Positions 36,430-45,498 of a stretch of 64,000 nt of DNA are shown piece after piece; position 1 is the stretch's first letter; every line of letters starts with the position of its first letter. The notes beneath the pieces were generated by a model, which worked only from the letters and a program-made list of their open reading frames with translations, ran no database searches and was not told the origin of the DNA. The DNA is from Chloroflexus aggregans DSM 9485 (lineage in GTDB: Bacteria; Chloroflexota; Chloroflexia; Chloroflexales; Chloroflexaceae): the NCBI RefSeq assembly GCF_000021945.1, contig NC_011831.1:2369353-2433352 (forward strand). The letters run 5' to 3'. Both the position numbers and the translations under genes were made by a program.

Positions 36430-37085
36430 CCTATTGTCCAGCACACAATACACTCCAGACGCAGCGGTTCAGTGGTGTCACATGCAACTCGTTCATCGAC
36501 GTCGCGCACCGGTGCCAGCTCTCCTTCGGATACCTCAACGCGCCGATCGAGTTTCCTCTGCCATGTCATCAAAACTCACCGTCCTTTGCAAGCTAATGAC
36601 CACGAGACGCTGCTTTTTGAACGGGTGCATACAGGATGGTGACATCGGCAATGCTTGGCTGAATATAATTGCCACTTACGCCTGAAACCAGCATCAGCAT
36701 CACATCGATCAATGGCAGAACCACGGAAATGTCGTGCAGTGCGAAACTCTACAGAATATTCGCTTCGCATCGTATCTCACTCATGCTCAGGCTGCTAGAG
36801 TAAATAGTGAATGTAGTACACATCCTCTCATGCGTCATGCGCTCCTGAACACTATGTCGCTCAGACGCACTACGGCGAGATGGTATTCGCGCGTGCCAGA
36901 CCATCAGGTGCGGTATAGCTTGTGTGCCATCTGCACGCACTGCGCTCCCTACGCATACGACAACGCCAGCGGCTTTTTGATGAGCACATCACGTCCGGTC
37001 TTCAGCACCCGGCATGCCAGTTCGTAGAGCGTATTGCGCACCAGGTTTTTGCCCCAATAGCACCATCCGATGACCTCGGCCGCCG
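36430..37085 (-). pseudogene. Eroded Gfo/Idh/MocA sugar dehydrogenase gene (WbpB-like relic)
   Basis: Minus-strand codons VEVSEGELAPVRDVDERV and DTTEPLRLEC near 36450-36560 match VEVREGEPVPLRGAGERV and DTTEPLRLEC of the copy at 41.3-42.2 kb. Towards 37080, CCAGGTTTTTGCCCCAATAG corresponds to the YWGKNLVRN codons at the 5' end of such a gene. In between, pieces such as the CGAGACGCTGC and TTGAACGGGTGCA words align, but indels and stops are frequent. Confidence 0.75.
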
Positions 37086-37360
37086 GAGTTTTTCGCCGGA
37101 TCGACCTTCACCTGAATAGTTAAGAGGTTTCGTCCATGTCCTGATAGTATCGCAAACTTTGAACGGCGACTTCCTGCTCTAGTCATCCATCGGGTTCCTC
37201 ACCAATCAATCGTACTCCACAACCACTAAGCGCGTTCACATACTATGTACTGTCCATCATGCGTCGTTGCATCTATCGCTCGGTCAAACCCGCAGCATCT
37301 TGAGTTTGAGCACATCATCCACGTTGCTAGGTCGAGTCCGCACAGGCAGGCGTTGCTCTG

Positions 37361-38679
37361 TTATGCATCCTGCGACTGCTCTCCCGATAGCTCGCGTTGC
37401 CCGACGAGACGTTCCAGAAACGCCTCCAGGCGGCGCGTCTGCTCCTCGCGCGACAATCCGGCGGACGCCGACGCCGGCAGGTCTGGGATGCCGCCGCGCT
37501 CTTTGGCATCCAGCCAGCGCGTGAGTTGCCCGGCAATCTCAGCGGGATCGGCGGAGACCATCCCTGCCCGCCGCTCGCGGATCAGGTCAGCCGCCACGTT
37601 GTCGGCGGGTCCGATGCCCAGGATTGGACGGCGCGCTCCCAGATACTCGAAAAGTTTGCCAGTGTAGACGCCGCGCTCGCGCGGGTCGTTCCACAACAGC
37701 AGCAACAGCACATCGGCGGCGCGCTGCTGCGCCAGCGCCTCGCGGTGCGGAACGGCGTCGCGGACATCGAGCAGGTGTTCGACGCCATACTGCTGCGCTT
37801 CGGACCGGATTGCCACAATGCCGCTGATACTGTGGCTGTAGACTGTCACACGCACTCGCGCAGCGCGCGCCCCCAGGCGTTGCAGCGCGGCGAAGAGCGG
37901 TGCGGCGCGCCGGTTGAGATAGATCGCTCCGGTGTACACAATGGTCAACTGCGGATCGGCGCGCGTCGGTCGCATCGGTGGATAGTCGGCGGGGTCGAAC
38001 CCGTTCAACACGACCTCTGTCGGCAGGTTATAGCGCAAGCGCAGAGCGCGCGCCAGCGGCTCGGAAACGGTGACCAGCCCTGCGGCTATGCGCAGCGTCC
38101 GGCATTCGAGCCACGTTTCCAGCACGCGCCGCCACATCGAGTATGGATAGTAATGATCGTCTGTCCAGAGATCGCGCAGTTCGCCGACCCATGGCACCCC
38201 ATACTGCCGATGCAGGACGTTGGCAATCAGCAGCGACGTTGGTGGAGCGCTGCTGGCAACAATAACATCCGGGCGCCACCGCTCCAGCAGACGTTGCGCT
38301 TCGTTCCACCCGAACGGGAACCAGCCAATCGCATCGTCAGGGAACGCAACTAGCGCGCGGTAGGCATCGAGCAGGCGTGATGCAATGGTATACTGCATCT
38401 GTCCTGCGGGGGCTTTGTCGAATAGGGCCACAACGCTGGATCGATGGCGACGGAGGCGGGTGGCGAGTGTGTGAGGCATGCTGACATCGACCCAAGGAGT
38501 GGCGATGACGTGTTCGGAAGGAACCTCAAACGGCAGATCGGCGGGATACGGCAGATTCCGCGCCGTCACGACCCGCACCTCGTGCCCGAACCGGCGCAGA
38601 ACTTCACCGTCTTGCCGACGCGCAGTGACGCGATGATGTTGTAGGGTGGAAAGTAGTAAGATACAATCAGAATACGCAC
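37361..38679 (-). pseudogene. GT4 glycosyltransferase (WbpH/FnlC-neighbour type), 5' frameshift
   Basis: The long open part (from 38578) encodes NLPYPADLPFEVP, WVGELRDLWTDDHYYPYS, IVYTGAIYLNRRAAPLF and YTGKLFEYLGARRPILGIG. The true start is a GTG at 38679 with GGAGGG upstream: VRILIVSYYFPPYNIIASLR then VGKTVKF, after which one base is missing near 38606 and the frame runs into a stop. The paralogue at 50703-51995 (MKLKILIVTAFFPPLNMISS) shows what the intact N terminus looks like. Initiation inside, after residue 37, would lose the first GT-B strand. Confidence 0.78.
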
Positions 38680-38869
38680 TGTTCCCTCCAGAAACAGCGC
38701 CCGATCCGTTTCCGTTTTAACCCGTCTCGATCTGCGTTCATTTAGAGGCGCTTTGCCACAATCACATACGCTCCATATTCGTTACGTGTACAATTTGACC
38801 ATCTAATAATTCGCTTTGGTTGAGCCTATCAAAGCCAATGCTAGCACTCTACGTGAGCTACTGGTAGAG

Positions 38870-39044
38870 ATCTCAGGGGTCAGAGACGTTCAACCTTCAA
38901 CCGTACCCGCATGCACATATACGAACTGCCGTACAACAGATCGCACCAGACAGTGTACCTTTACCTTTTCTTCCGCCTTCCTTTTCCAACTTCCGTCTGT
39001 AACGCGCGCCTCACGTAAATGAGGGACATTGCAACCTGCAACCT
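38870..39044. repeat. Low-complexity intergenic DNA
   Basis: Reiterated ACGTTCAACCTTCAACC, TTGCAACCTGCAACCTTTAACC and CTTCCTTTTCCAACTTCCG words run up to and slightly into the end of the acetyltransferase gene, whose last codons (EEEELKVAG) are read from it. Confidence 0.65.
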
Positions 39045-39668
39045 TTAACCTGCTACCTTCAATTCCTCCTCCTCTCCCCAATCCTCGCACCGCATCGTTT
39101 CCGGTGCAACCAAGCGGTAGCGCCAGCCGCTCCCCGGACACACCATCAGCCCATCTGCATTCGGTTCCGGCAGACGATAACCGTGGCGACTCATCCATCC
39201 GTGGCGGCGGGCGGGAACCCCCAGCATGAGCGCGTAGTCCGGCACATCACCACGCACGACGGCGCCTGCACCAATGAAAGCGTAGCGCCCAATCGTTGCA
39301 CCGCAAATAATCGTTGCATTGGCGCCAATTGTTGCGCCACGTCTCACCAGGGTTCGCAAAAGCTCGGCACGACGATTGATTTCAGCACGCGGGTTAATCA
39401 CATTCGTGAAAACGCACGAGGGACCGCAGAAGACGAAGTCCTCTAGCTCAACACCGGTATAGAGGGAGACATTATTCTGGATCTTACAACCATTGCCAAC
39501 GATGACGTTGCTGGCGACAAGTACATTCTGCCCCAATACACAGTTTGCACCGATCCGCGCACCTGTCATCACATGGCAGAAGTGCCAGATTTTCGTGCCG
39601 GCGCCGATTTCACACGGTTCGTCGATGATAGCGGTTGGGTGAGCGTAGTATAGACGATCGATCTTCAT
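39045..39668 (-). CDS. Left-handed beta-helix N-acetyltransferase (WbpD-like), copy A
   Basis: A 207-residue hexapeptide-repeat acyltransferase: [56 protein letters not shown] then [18 protein letters not shown]. This signature is that of UDP-2-acetamido-3-amino-2,3-dideoxy-glucuronate N-acetyltransferases (WbpD/WlbB). It acetylates the 3-amino group using acetyl-CoA. The C-terminal [21 protein letters not shown] part is close to the copy at 56421. It starts ATG 39668. Confidence 0.9.
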   Translation of the reverse strand: MKIDRLYYAHPTAIIDEPCEIGAGTKIWHFCHVMTGARIGANCVLGQNVLVASNVIVGNGCKIQNNVSLYTGVELEDFVFCGPSCVFTNVINPRAEINRRAELLRTLVRRGATIGANATIICGATIGRYAFIGAGAVVRGDVPDYALMLGVPARRHGWMSRHGYRLPEPNADGLMVCPGSGWRYRLVAPETMRCEDWGEEEELKVAG

Positions 39669-39887
39669 TGTATTCCTTTCAGAATGTCACATCTTAAGTG
39701 GCTAACCTGCCCTTTAGGAATGTTTGCACTTGTTTTTGAACCACGGTGGTACTCGCAGAGAACATCAAACATCGTCATCGCATTGGTAAATCCACCACAG
39801 CTTTACACTCCATTCGTATACCCAAGGAGCTTATACTTCCACTGTCTGCCATGAACTACATGTGTGAGCCGCGACAGCGCAACGACC

Positions 39888-40988
39888 CTACACACCACTA
39901 TTTTCAACAGTTGCATCTTCAACCTTCGATCCTCTCTCAATCGCGGCCACGCACCGTTCGGCGGCGTGACCATCGCCGTAGAGTATTGGGCGCGGCGTTG
40001 TCGGACGTGGCCGGTGGGCAGCGGCCACGATCCGTTCAGGATCGACACCGACCAAAGTATTCCATCCGTATTCAACCGTCTCAACCCATTCCGTCTCATC
40101 ACGCAGGGTAATACAAGGTACACCGAGCCAGTACGCTTCTTTCTGGATCCCACCCGAGTCGGTCAGAACAACGCACGAGCTACGCATCAGCGCAATCATG
40201 TCCAGATAACCAACCGGTTCGATCAGATGCACGTGTGCAGGCGGCATCCATCCGAGCGCAGCGATCGCGCGGCGCGTGCGCGGATGGACCGGAAAGACGA
40301 CCGGCATGTCTAGTCGTGTGAGACCGGTCAAAATACCTTGCAAGCGAAGCGGGTCATCGGTGTTCTCGGCACGATGGACGGTCGCGAGCGCATAGCTGCC
40401 CGGATGGACGCCAAACGCCGCCAGCGCCGAGTCATCGGCGCGCTCAACAGCCAACCGCAGCGCGTCCGCCATCACATCGCCGACCAGCATAACGCCGCGG
40501 GTGATTCCTTCGCGCGCGAGGTTGTCGATAGCGGTCTGGCTTGGGCAAAGGAGCAGATCTGAGATGTGATCGGTCAAGACGCGGTTGATCTCTTCTGGCA
40601 TAGCACGGTTGAAACTGCGCAGCCCGGCTTCGACGTGGGCGACGGGGATGCGCAATTTTGCCGCCGCCAGCGCGCCTGCCAGCGTGGAGTTGGTGTCGCC
40701 ATACACCAACACCCAATCCGGATGTTCCGCCAGCAATACCTCTTCAATCTTCGCCAGCATTGCGCCGGTCTGTGCGCCATGACCGGCGGAGCCGACTGCT
40801 AGGTTGACATCGGGTGGCGGAATACCCAGTTCGTCAAAAAAGATCGCCGACATATTGGCATCGTAGTGCTGCCCGGTATGCACCAGTACCTCGCGGTGCC
40901 GCGTCCGCAACGCGCGGCTGATGGCAGCGGCCTTAATGAACTGTGGTCGTGCACCGACGATGGTGACGATGTTTAAGGGTTTGCTCAT
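39888..40988 (-). CDS. wecB: UDP-N-acetylglucosamine 2-epimerase (non-hydrolysing, WecB/WbpI type), copy A
   Basis: From ATG 40988, 366 residues: [71 protein letters not shown] with the conserved Glu/Arg, TVHRAENTDD and LTDSGGIQKEAYWLG are complete. It converts UDP-GlcNAc-type sugars at C2, and in the WbpABEDI order makes the mannose-configured UDP-ManNAc3NAcA. The upstream 35 residues of the longer frame come from low-complexity DNA and are not used. Confidence 0.95.
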   Translation of the reverse strand: MSKPLNIVTIVGARPQFIKAAAISRALRTRHREVLVHTGQHYDANMSAIFFDELGIPPPDVNLAVGSAGHGAQTGAMLAKIEEVLLAEHPDWVLVYGDTNSTLAGALAAAKLRIPVAHVEAGLRSFNRAMPEEINRVLTDHISDLLLCPSQTAIDNLAREGITRGVMLVGDVMADALRLAVERADDSALAAFGVHPGSYALATVHRAENTDDPLRLQGILTGLTRLDMPVVFPVHPRTRRAIAALGWMPPAHVHLIEPVGYLDMIALMRSSCVVLTDSGGIQKEAYWLGVPCITLRDETEWVETVEYGWNTLVGVDPERIVAAAHRPRPTTPRPILYGDGHAAERCVAAIERGSKVEDATVENSGV

Positions 40989-41127
40989 ATGTTTTGTGAG
41001 AACTGAGAACTGAGACCTAGTGGTCAGGGGTAAGGAAGACCTTCCCACCTTCCACCTTTCACCCTTCCACGTTCCACGGCGCCGCCTGCCCACGGATGCG
41101 CAGCGTGCGCCCCTGCCTGTGCCCCCT

Positions 41128-41257
41128 TATACCAATGACGATTGAAGATGCCGCATACGTGTCATGCCGAGCGCAGCGAGGAATCTGAGCGGGTCGCGCA
41201 GGACTCCTCGCGCTGCTCGGGGCGACCATGCCGGATGTTCACAGGCAATTGGTATTA
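41128..41257. mobile_element. MITE-like element with terminal and internal inverted repeats
   Basis: ATACCAAT at 41129-41136 is mirrored by ATTGGTAT at 41248-41255. Inside, CCGAGCGCAGCGAGGA and TCCTCGCGCTGCTCGG form an imperfect stem around 'atctgagcgggtcgcgcaggac'. The element has no coding capacity. Its right end supplies the TAA stop (41255-41257) of the dehydrogenase copy. Confidence 0.6.
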
Positions 41258-42194
41258 TCCTTGATCCTGCAACGTTTCCACAAGTAACGGCACCGGCTCC
41301 CCGTTCATCACCAGCGAGCGCTGCGCTGCCTGGAGTACTTGTAGTACTCGCAACCCACTTTCACCATCGGTCAACGGTGGTTCACGAGTCGCGATTGCGC
41401 GTAAAAAGGCTTCACACTCCAGACGCAACGGTTCCGTTGTGTCAAATACAACACGTTCACCAGCACCGCGAAGTGGCACCGGCTCTCCTTCGCGTACTTC
41501 AACGCGCTGATCGTAGAGCAGCAGTTCCTTGGCCACATCATCGAAACTCGCCATCTTGTGCGAGCCGATGACGACCAGACGCTGCTCTTTGAACGGATGG
41601 AGCCAGGAGACGTGAATATGGGCTCGTACACCATTGTCAAACAATAAGTGCGTCACGGTCACATCAGCGATATTCGGTTGGATATATGCACCGCCACAGG
41701 CTACCACCTCGAATGGCATACTGCCGAGCAGGCGCAGGATAATCGCAATATCGTGTGGAGCAAAGCTCCATAGAATGTTCTCTTCACGGCGAATTTTGCC
41801 GAGACTGAGACGATTTGAGTAAATATAACGTACTTTACCCAGCTCACCCTGCTCCACCAAATGACGGATGGCAAGAATTCCCGGGTGATATTCAAGCACA
41901 TGACCGACCATCAGAATACGGCTGTGCTGGTTGGCAAGACGGACCAACTCCACTCCTTGCGTGAAACTGAGCGCAAGCGGCTTTTCAACAAAAACATCCT
42001 TGCCGGCGAGCAGCGCCTGCTTCGCCAAATTGAAGTGGGTTTCAGCAGGTGTAGCAATAACTTGAGTGCAGTGGCTCGTCCCGATTCGGTGGCGTCGCAG
42101 ACAGCGTGTAATGCACCGAGTTGATAGAGGTTACGAACAAGATTTTTCCCCAGTAACCGCAGCCGATTACTGATACACGCACGGTATTGCTCAA
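41255..42194 (-). pseudogene. Gfo/Idh/MocA sugar dehydrogenase (WbpB-like), copy A, deleted
   Basis: The 3' part (from about 42045) is a good dehydrogenase: VIATPAETHFNLAKQALL, GKDVFVEKPLALS with the EKP catalytic lysine, and SFAPHDIAIILRLLG. The 5' part starts at TTG 42194 (GAGGAGG upstream): SVIGCGYWGK, then one A is missing in the A-run, then LVRNLYQLGALHAVCDATES and GRATALK. About 25 codons (the region I-A-P-N-C-R... of the intact copy) are deleted near 42050. The Rossmann fold is lost, so this copy is non-functional. Confidence 0.82.
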
Positions 42195-43608
42195 GGTCGC
42201 CTCCTCATACTATGGATAATACAATTGCTTTGCCTTTTGCCGAAACAAAGACATTCTACCATGGAAGACCCTGTCTTTCGCACTTCCACCCACACCTCTG
42301 GCCCAGGGCGGAGCGTTGCCTTGGGCATCGGGCGTACCGGGTAGCCCGGTACGGCACTAACACGGAAGCGTTGCAGGATCATTGGTAAGATGAGTTGCAT
42401 CTCCATCAGTGCGGAGCTGTTGCCAATACATTGGCGCGGGCCGGCGAGGAAGGGGACATACGCAAACTTGTGGCGGGTGGCAGTCGCAGTGGATTGGAAG
42501 CGTTCTGGGTCGAAACTTTCGGGGTTTGGCCAAAAGGCTGGATGCCGGTGCGTCACATACGGGCTAAGGGCAATAACCGAACCGGCCGGGAGTTCGTAGT
42601 CACCGAGCGTGTCAGGCCCAACCATGACCCGCGACAAAATCCACGTTGGGGGGTAGAGGCGCAAAGTTTCATCGATCACCATACGGTTGTACGGCAAATG
42701 CGGCAGATCGCTGGGCGTGGGATTGCGCCCGCCCAGAACAGCGGCGTATTCGGCTCGCAGCTTGCGCTCGGCGTCGCCGTGATGGGCCAGCAGGTGCAGA
42801 ATCCACGACAGGGTACCGGCAGTCGTTTCGTGCCCGGCGAGGAAGATGGTCATCACCTCGTCACGGATCTGTTTGGGCGACATTTGCTCACCGGTCTCAG
42901 CATCGCGGGCGGTGACCAACATCTCCAGCAGATCGTCGTAGTCACCATGACGTTGACGCCGCTCGTCGATCAAACGGTAGACGGTCCGTTCCAGCAGGTC
43001 GAGAGTACGCCGGTAAGCGAGGTTGCCCGGTGTCGGCCAACTCCGCGGCGGTTGTACGGGCCGGAATTGCTGACCGGCAGCCCAGTTAAGGGAGTCGTTG
43101 AAGGCCTTGCCGATGGCCTGGGCTTCGGCTTCACTCAGCGATGCGCTGAACATCGTGCGCACGATGATCTGCTGGGTCAGCAGCATCATCTCGGTTTGCA
43201 CCTCAAATGGCTAACCGCGGCGCGCATATTCCTCCCAGCGCGTCAGCATCCGCTCGGCTTCTTCGATCATCACGGCGGCCATCCGGGCAATGCGCTGGTG
43301 GTGGAAGGTAGGCTGCATCAACCGGCGCTGTCGGAGCCAATGCTCGCCGTTACTCGTGACCAACCCCTGCCCAAGGAGTTCGTCCATCGCTGGGTAGCGC
43401 TTGATGTAGTTCCTCCAGTTTTCTTGCGTGATCCGCTTGACCGTATCGGGGTGAACAGCGAGGTACATTGAGCGCTTACCCAACGGCAGTTTGACCAGAT
43501 CACCGTAGTGGCGGTGCAACCAAATTCGAGGGGGTCGCGCAGGAGACGATTGCCGACGCCAATGACCGGTAGGCCACGCGGGCCGGGGATGGTGGTAACA
43601 GTGTTCAT
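42191..43608 (-). pseudogene. Cytochrome P450 gene with a frameshift and an in-frame stop
   Basis: The start is ATG 43608: TTIPGPRGLPVIGVGNRLLR. The frame shifts after DPLEF near 43525; the next frame reads MHRHYGDLVKLPLGKRSMYL. An in-frame TAG at 43211-43213 follows EEYARRG where the family has Glu/Asp; beyond it the same frame continues PFEVQTEMMLLTQQIIV. The I-helix AGHETTAGTLSW, the E-x-x-R ETLRLYPP and the haem loop FLAGPRQCIGNSSALMEM are all intact. An enzyme of the CYP102/CYP4-like class oxidising lipids would be expected. Its function in a polysaccharide locus is unclear. Confidence 0.87.
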
Positions 43609-43904
43609 AGGGCTGTAGGTATGTTGTAGCTCGAAAACGACCGAGGATAGTATACCATAGTCATCAATGCTCCGCAACTCGATGATGCGGGACGGTAACA
43701 AGGTGGAATGCGAAGAGGAAAAGCAGTACCGAGGTGCAAGCTGCCGCGCCGCCAACGAGCGGTCTATTGTGCGCACCTATGGTATCTCAGGATCGTGACC
43801 GACAGCGGTATCTTGACGGATACCATGCTTTCGGCTAGGATCGAACTAATCTGATGACATACACGACGTTCACGGTGAACGTCACCCAGCGATTTGAGGC
43901 AGGC

Positions 43905-44213
43905 ATGGGCGGAGCGCTCAATTCAACGATGTTTCGCGCGTATGACATTCGTGGCATCGTCGAGGTGGATCTCGACGAAGGGATTTATGAGTTGCTTGGG
44001 CGGGCGGCGGGCACCCTGTTTCGCAACGAGGGCCGCCGGCGCATTGTTGTGGCTCGCGATGCACGGCTGAGTTCGCCCCGTTTTCAGGCGGCACTCATTG
44101 CAGGATTGCGCGCCACCGGGATGGACGTGCTCGATATTAGTATGGTGGCGACGCCGGTGATGTATGTTGCGGTCGAGGCGTTGGGCGCCGATGCCGGGGC
44201 AATTGTGTCGGCA
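43905..44213 (+). pseudogene. Phosphomannomutase / phosphoglucomutase, N-terminal fragment
   Basis: The frame starts near ATG 43905 or 43929 with MFRAYDIRGIVEVDLDEG, RRIVVARDARLSSPRFQAAL, ATPVMYVAVEAL and ADAGAIVSAH. The phosphoserine loop should follow immediately (T/S-A-S-H-N-P), but at 44214 the sequence switches to the duplicated GT4/GT2 segment. About 100 of some 460 residues remain. An imperfect promoter-like palindrome GGTATC-TTGACG-GATACC lies at 43807-43824. Confidence 0.85.
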
Positions 44214-44381
44214 CACCGTTGGTGTTGTTCGATCTTGGCGACGGATAAACATATCAACCCCTATCCCGCGCTGTCCCAACTCGCGGGCCACCTCGCGGAC
44301 ATACACGTTCATTCCACCGGCTTCTTTCCCGCCAAGCCGGGCCAACGGACTGCTATGCACACTCAGCATCGCAATGCGCAT
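44214..44381 (-). pseudogene. N-terminal GT4 fragment (56 codons) from the segmental duplication
   Basis: The minus strand reads MRIAMLSVHSSPLARLGGKE and VREVARELGQRG like the start of the intact GT4 gene at 25106, then runs at 44214 into the antisense strand of the phosphomannomutase fragment. It has no catalytic site. Confidence 0.88.
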
Positions 44382-44652
44382 GGATTCCTCGCAACGAATG
44401 AAAAGCGAGCGTGCCGGAATGTTCCTGCACCGCCCGCCCCTCCGCGGAATGACGACAGGCCCATCACCTGCCTTCCCTGAGTGTTGTATCACAATTTATC
44501 TGATTGCACAAGTATTGCCGGTGAGATGTTCAAGATAGATGGTAAACCGGTTTCCTGCAAGCTAGCGTATCCGTACCCCACCCCATTAACCTGAAGCGGA
44601 TACCGGATTCCGCAGCTTGCTGCCCAAATCGTGCCACACCGTGACCAGTTGA

Positions 44653-45345
44653 TTACACCCCCAACCGGTACTTCAACAGAGCAAGGATCGCATAAAACCC
44701 TTGAATTGGCTTCATCTTCTTGCCCTCTTCGTAAGTGCGACCCAAATAGCTCACCGGCACTTCATAGATCCGATAGCCACGGCGCAACAACTTGGCGGCA
44801 ATTTCCGGCTCAATGCGAAAATCGTTGCTCTCAAGCCGTAAATCCCGTAAAATGTCGGTGCGCACTACCTTATAGCAGGTCTCCATATCAGAAGTCCAGC
44901 AATTAAAAAGAAAATTGGTTAGAAAGGTGAGAAACTTATTGCCAAGTGCATTCCAAAAATACATTCCGGTATGGCGGCCAAGAAATCGGCTGCCGACCAC
45001 GACATCAACCCGACGGTTCGCGATCGGTTTCACCAACTCATAGTAGTCTTGCGGGTCATATTCCAGATCGGCATCTTGGATGATCGTGATCTCACCGCGG
45101 GCATGGGCCAAGCCACTGCGCACCGCCGCCCCTTTGCCACGGTTTTGCGGATGGCGAATGATAGTGAGGTGCGGTCGGGTACGTGCCAGTTCGGCGAGTA
45201 TCGCCGGCGTTTCATCGGTGGAATGGTCATCCACAATGATGATCTCTTTGTCGAGATCAACAGCTTCAACTTGAGCCAGAATGGTTGGCAGCGTTGCGGC
45301 TTCGTTGTAGCAAGGGATGATTATCGAGATAAGCGGTCGGTTCAT
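44653..45345 (-). CDS. GT2 glycosyltransferase (DPM1-like), copy 2
   Basis: A 230-residue near-duplicate of 25380-26072, complete with [33 protein letters not shown] and [13 protein letters not shown]. It is intact although its downstream GT4 partner is reduced to a stub, so it may be transcribed from its own leader. Differences cluster in the second half of the gene. Confidence 0.92.
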   Translation of the reverse strand: MNRPLISIIIPCYNEAATLPTILAQVEAVDLDKEIIIVDDHSTDETPAILAELARTRPHLTIIRHPQNRGKGAAVRSGLAHARGEITIIQDADLEYDPQDYYELVKPIANRRVDVVVGSRFLGRHTGMYFWNALGNKFLTFLTNFLFNCWTSDMETCYKVVRTDILRDLRLESNDFRIEPEIAAKLLRRGYRIYEVPVSYLGRTYEEGKKMKPIQGFYAILALLKYRLGV

Positions 45346-45435
45346 AGGACAGTTCCGACGCAGAGCAAACAGCCAATACTTACCCTTGGAGACAAGTCTG
45401 AACATCGGTTAATCAACGGATAAAAAATAGAACGG

Positions 45436-45457
45436 AAAAGCCCCTATGGGGGCTTTT
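45436..45457. terminator. Bidirectional intrinsic terminator
   Basis: AAAAGCCCC (45436-45444), loop TATG and GGGGCTTTT (45449-45457) form a perfect 9-bp stem; runs of A and T at both ends let it act in either direction. It closes the Wzz/GT-C/WbaP operon, which ends at 45499 on the minus strand. Confidence 0.85.
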
Positions 45458-45498
45458 GGTAGCCACACGAGGGGACGGATCACAACGTGCTTGAACGC

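Larger units (their letters stand above)
44214..45410. repeat. Segmental duplication, copy 2 (partner 24939-26135)
   Basis: The left boundary at 44214 is sharp: CACCGTTGGTGTTGTTCGAT matches 24939 onward. The right end fades within the GT2 leader (about 45410). Copy 2 is the insert: it cuts the phosphomannomutase gene and only contains a stub of the GT4 gene. Confidence 0.85.

Noticed and set aside
42395-43471. 358-residue plus-strand frame
   Set aside because: Antisense shadow of the P450 gene, whose motifs are clear on the minus strand.
43807-43824. Operator palindrome GGTATC-N6-GATACC before the phosphomannomutase fragment
   Set aside because: Only six base pairs per arm; no regulator nearby, too weak to list as a site.
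44164-44538. Fusion of phosphomannomutase with a novel C-terminal domain
   Set aside because: The frame downstream of 44213 is the antisense of a glycosyltransferase start from the segmental duplication.
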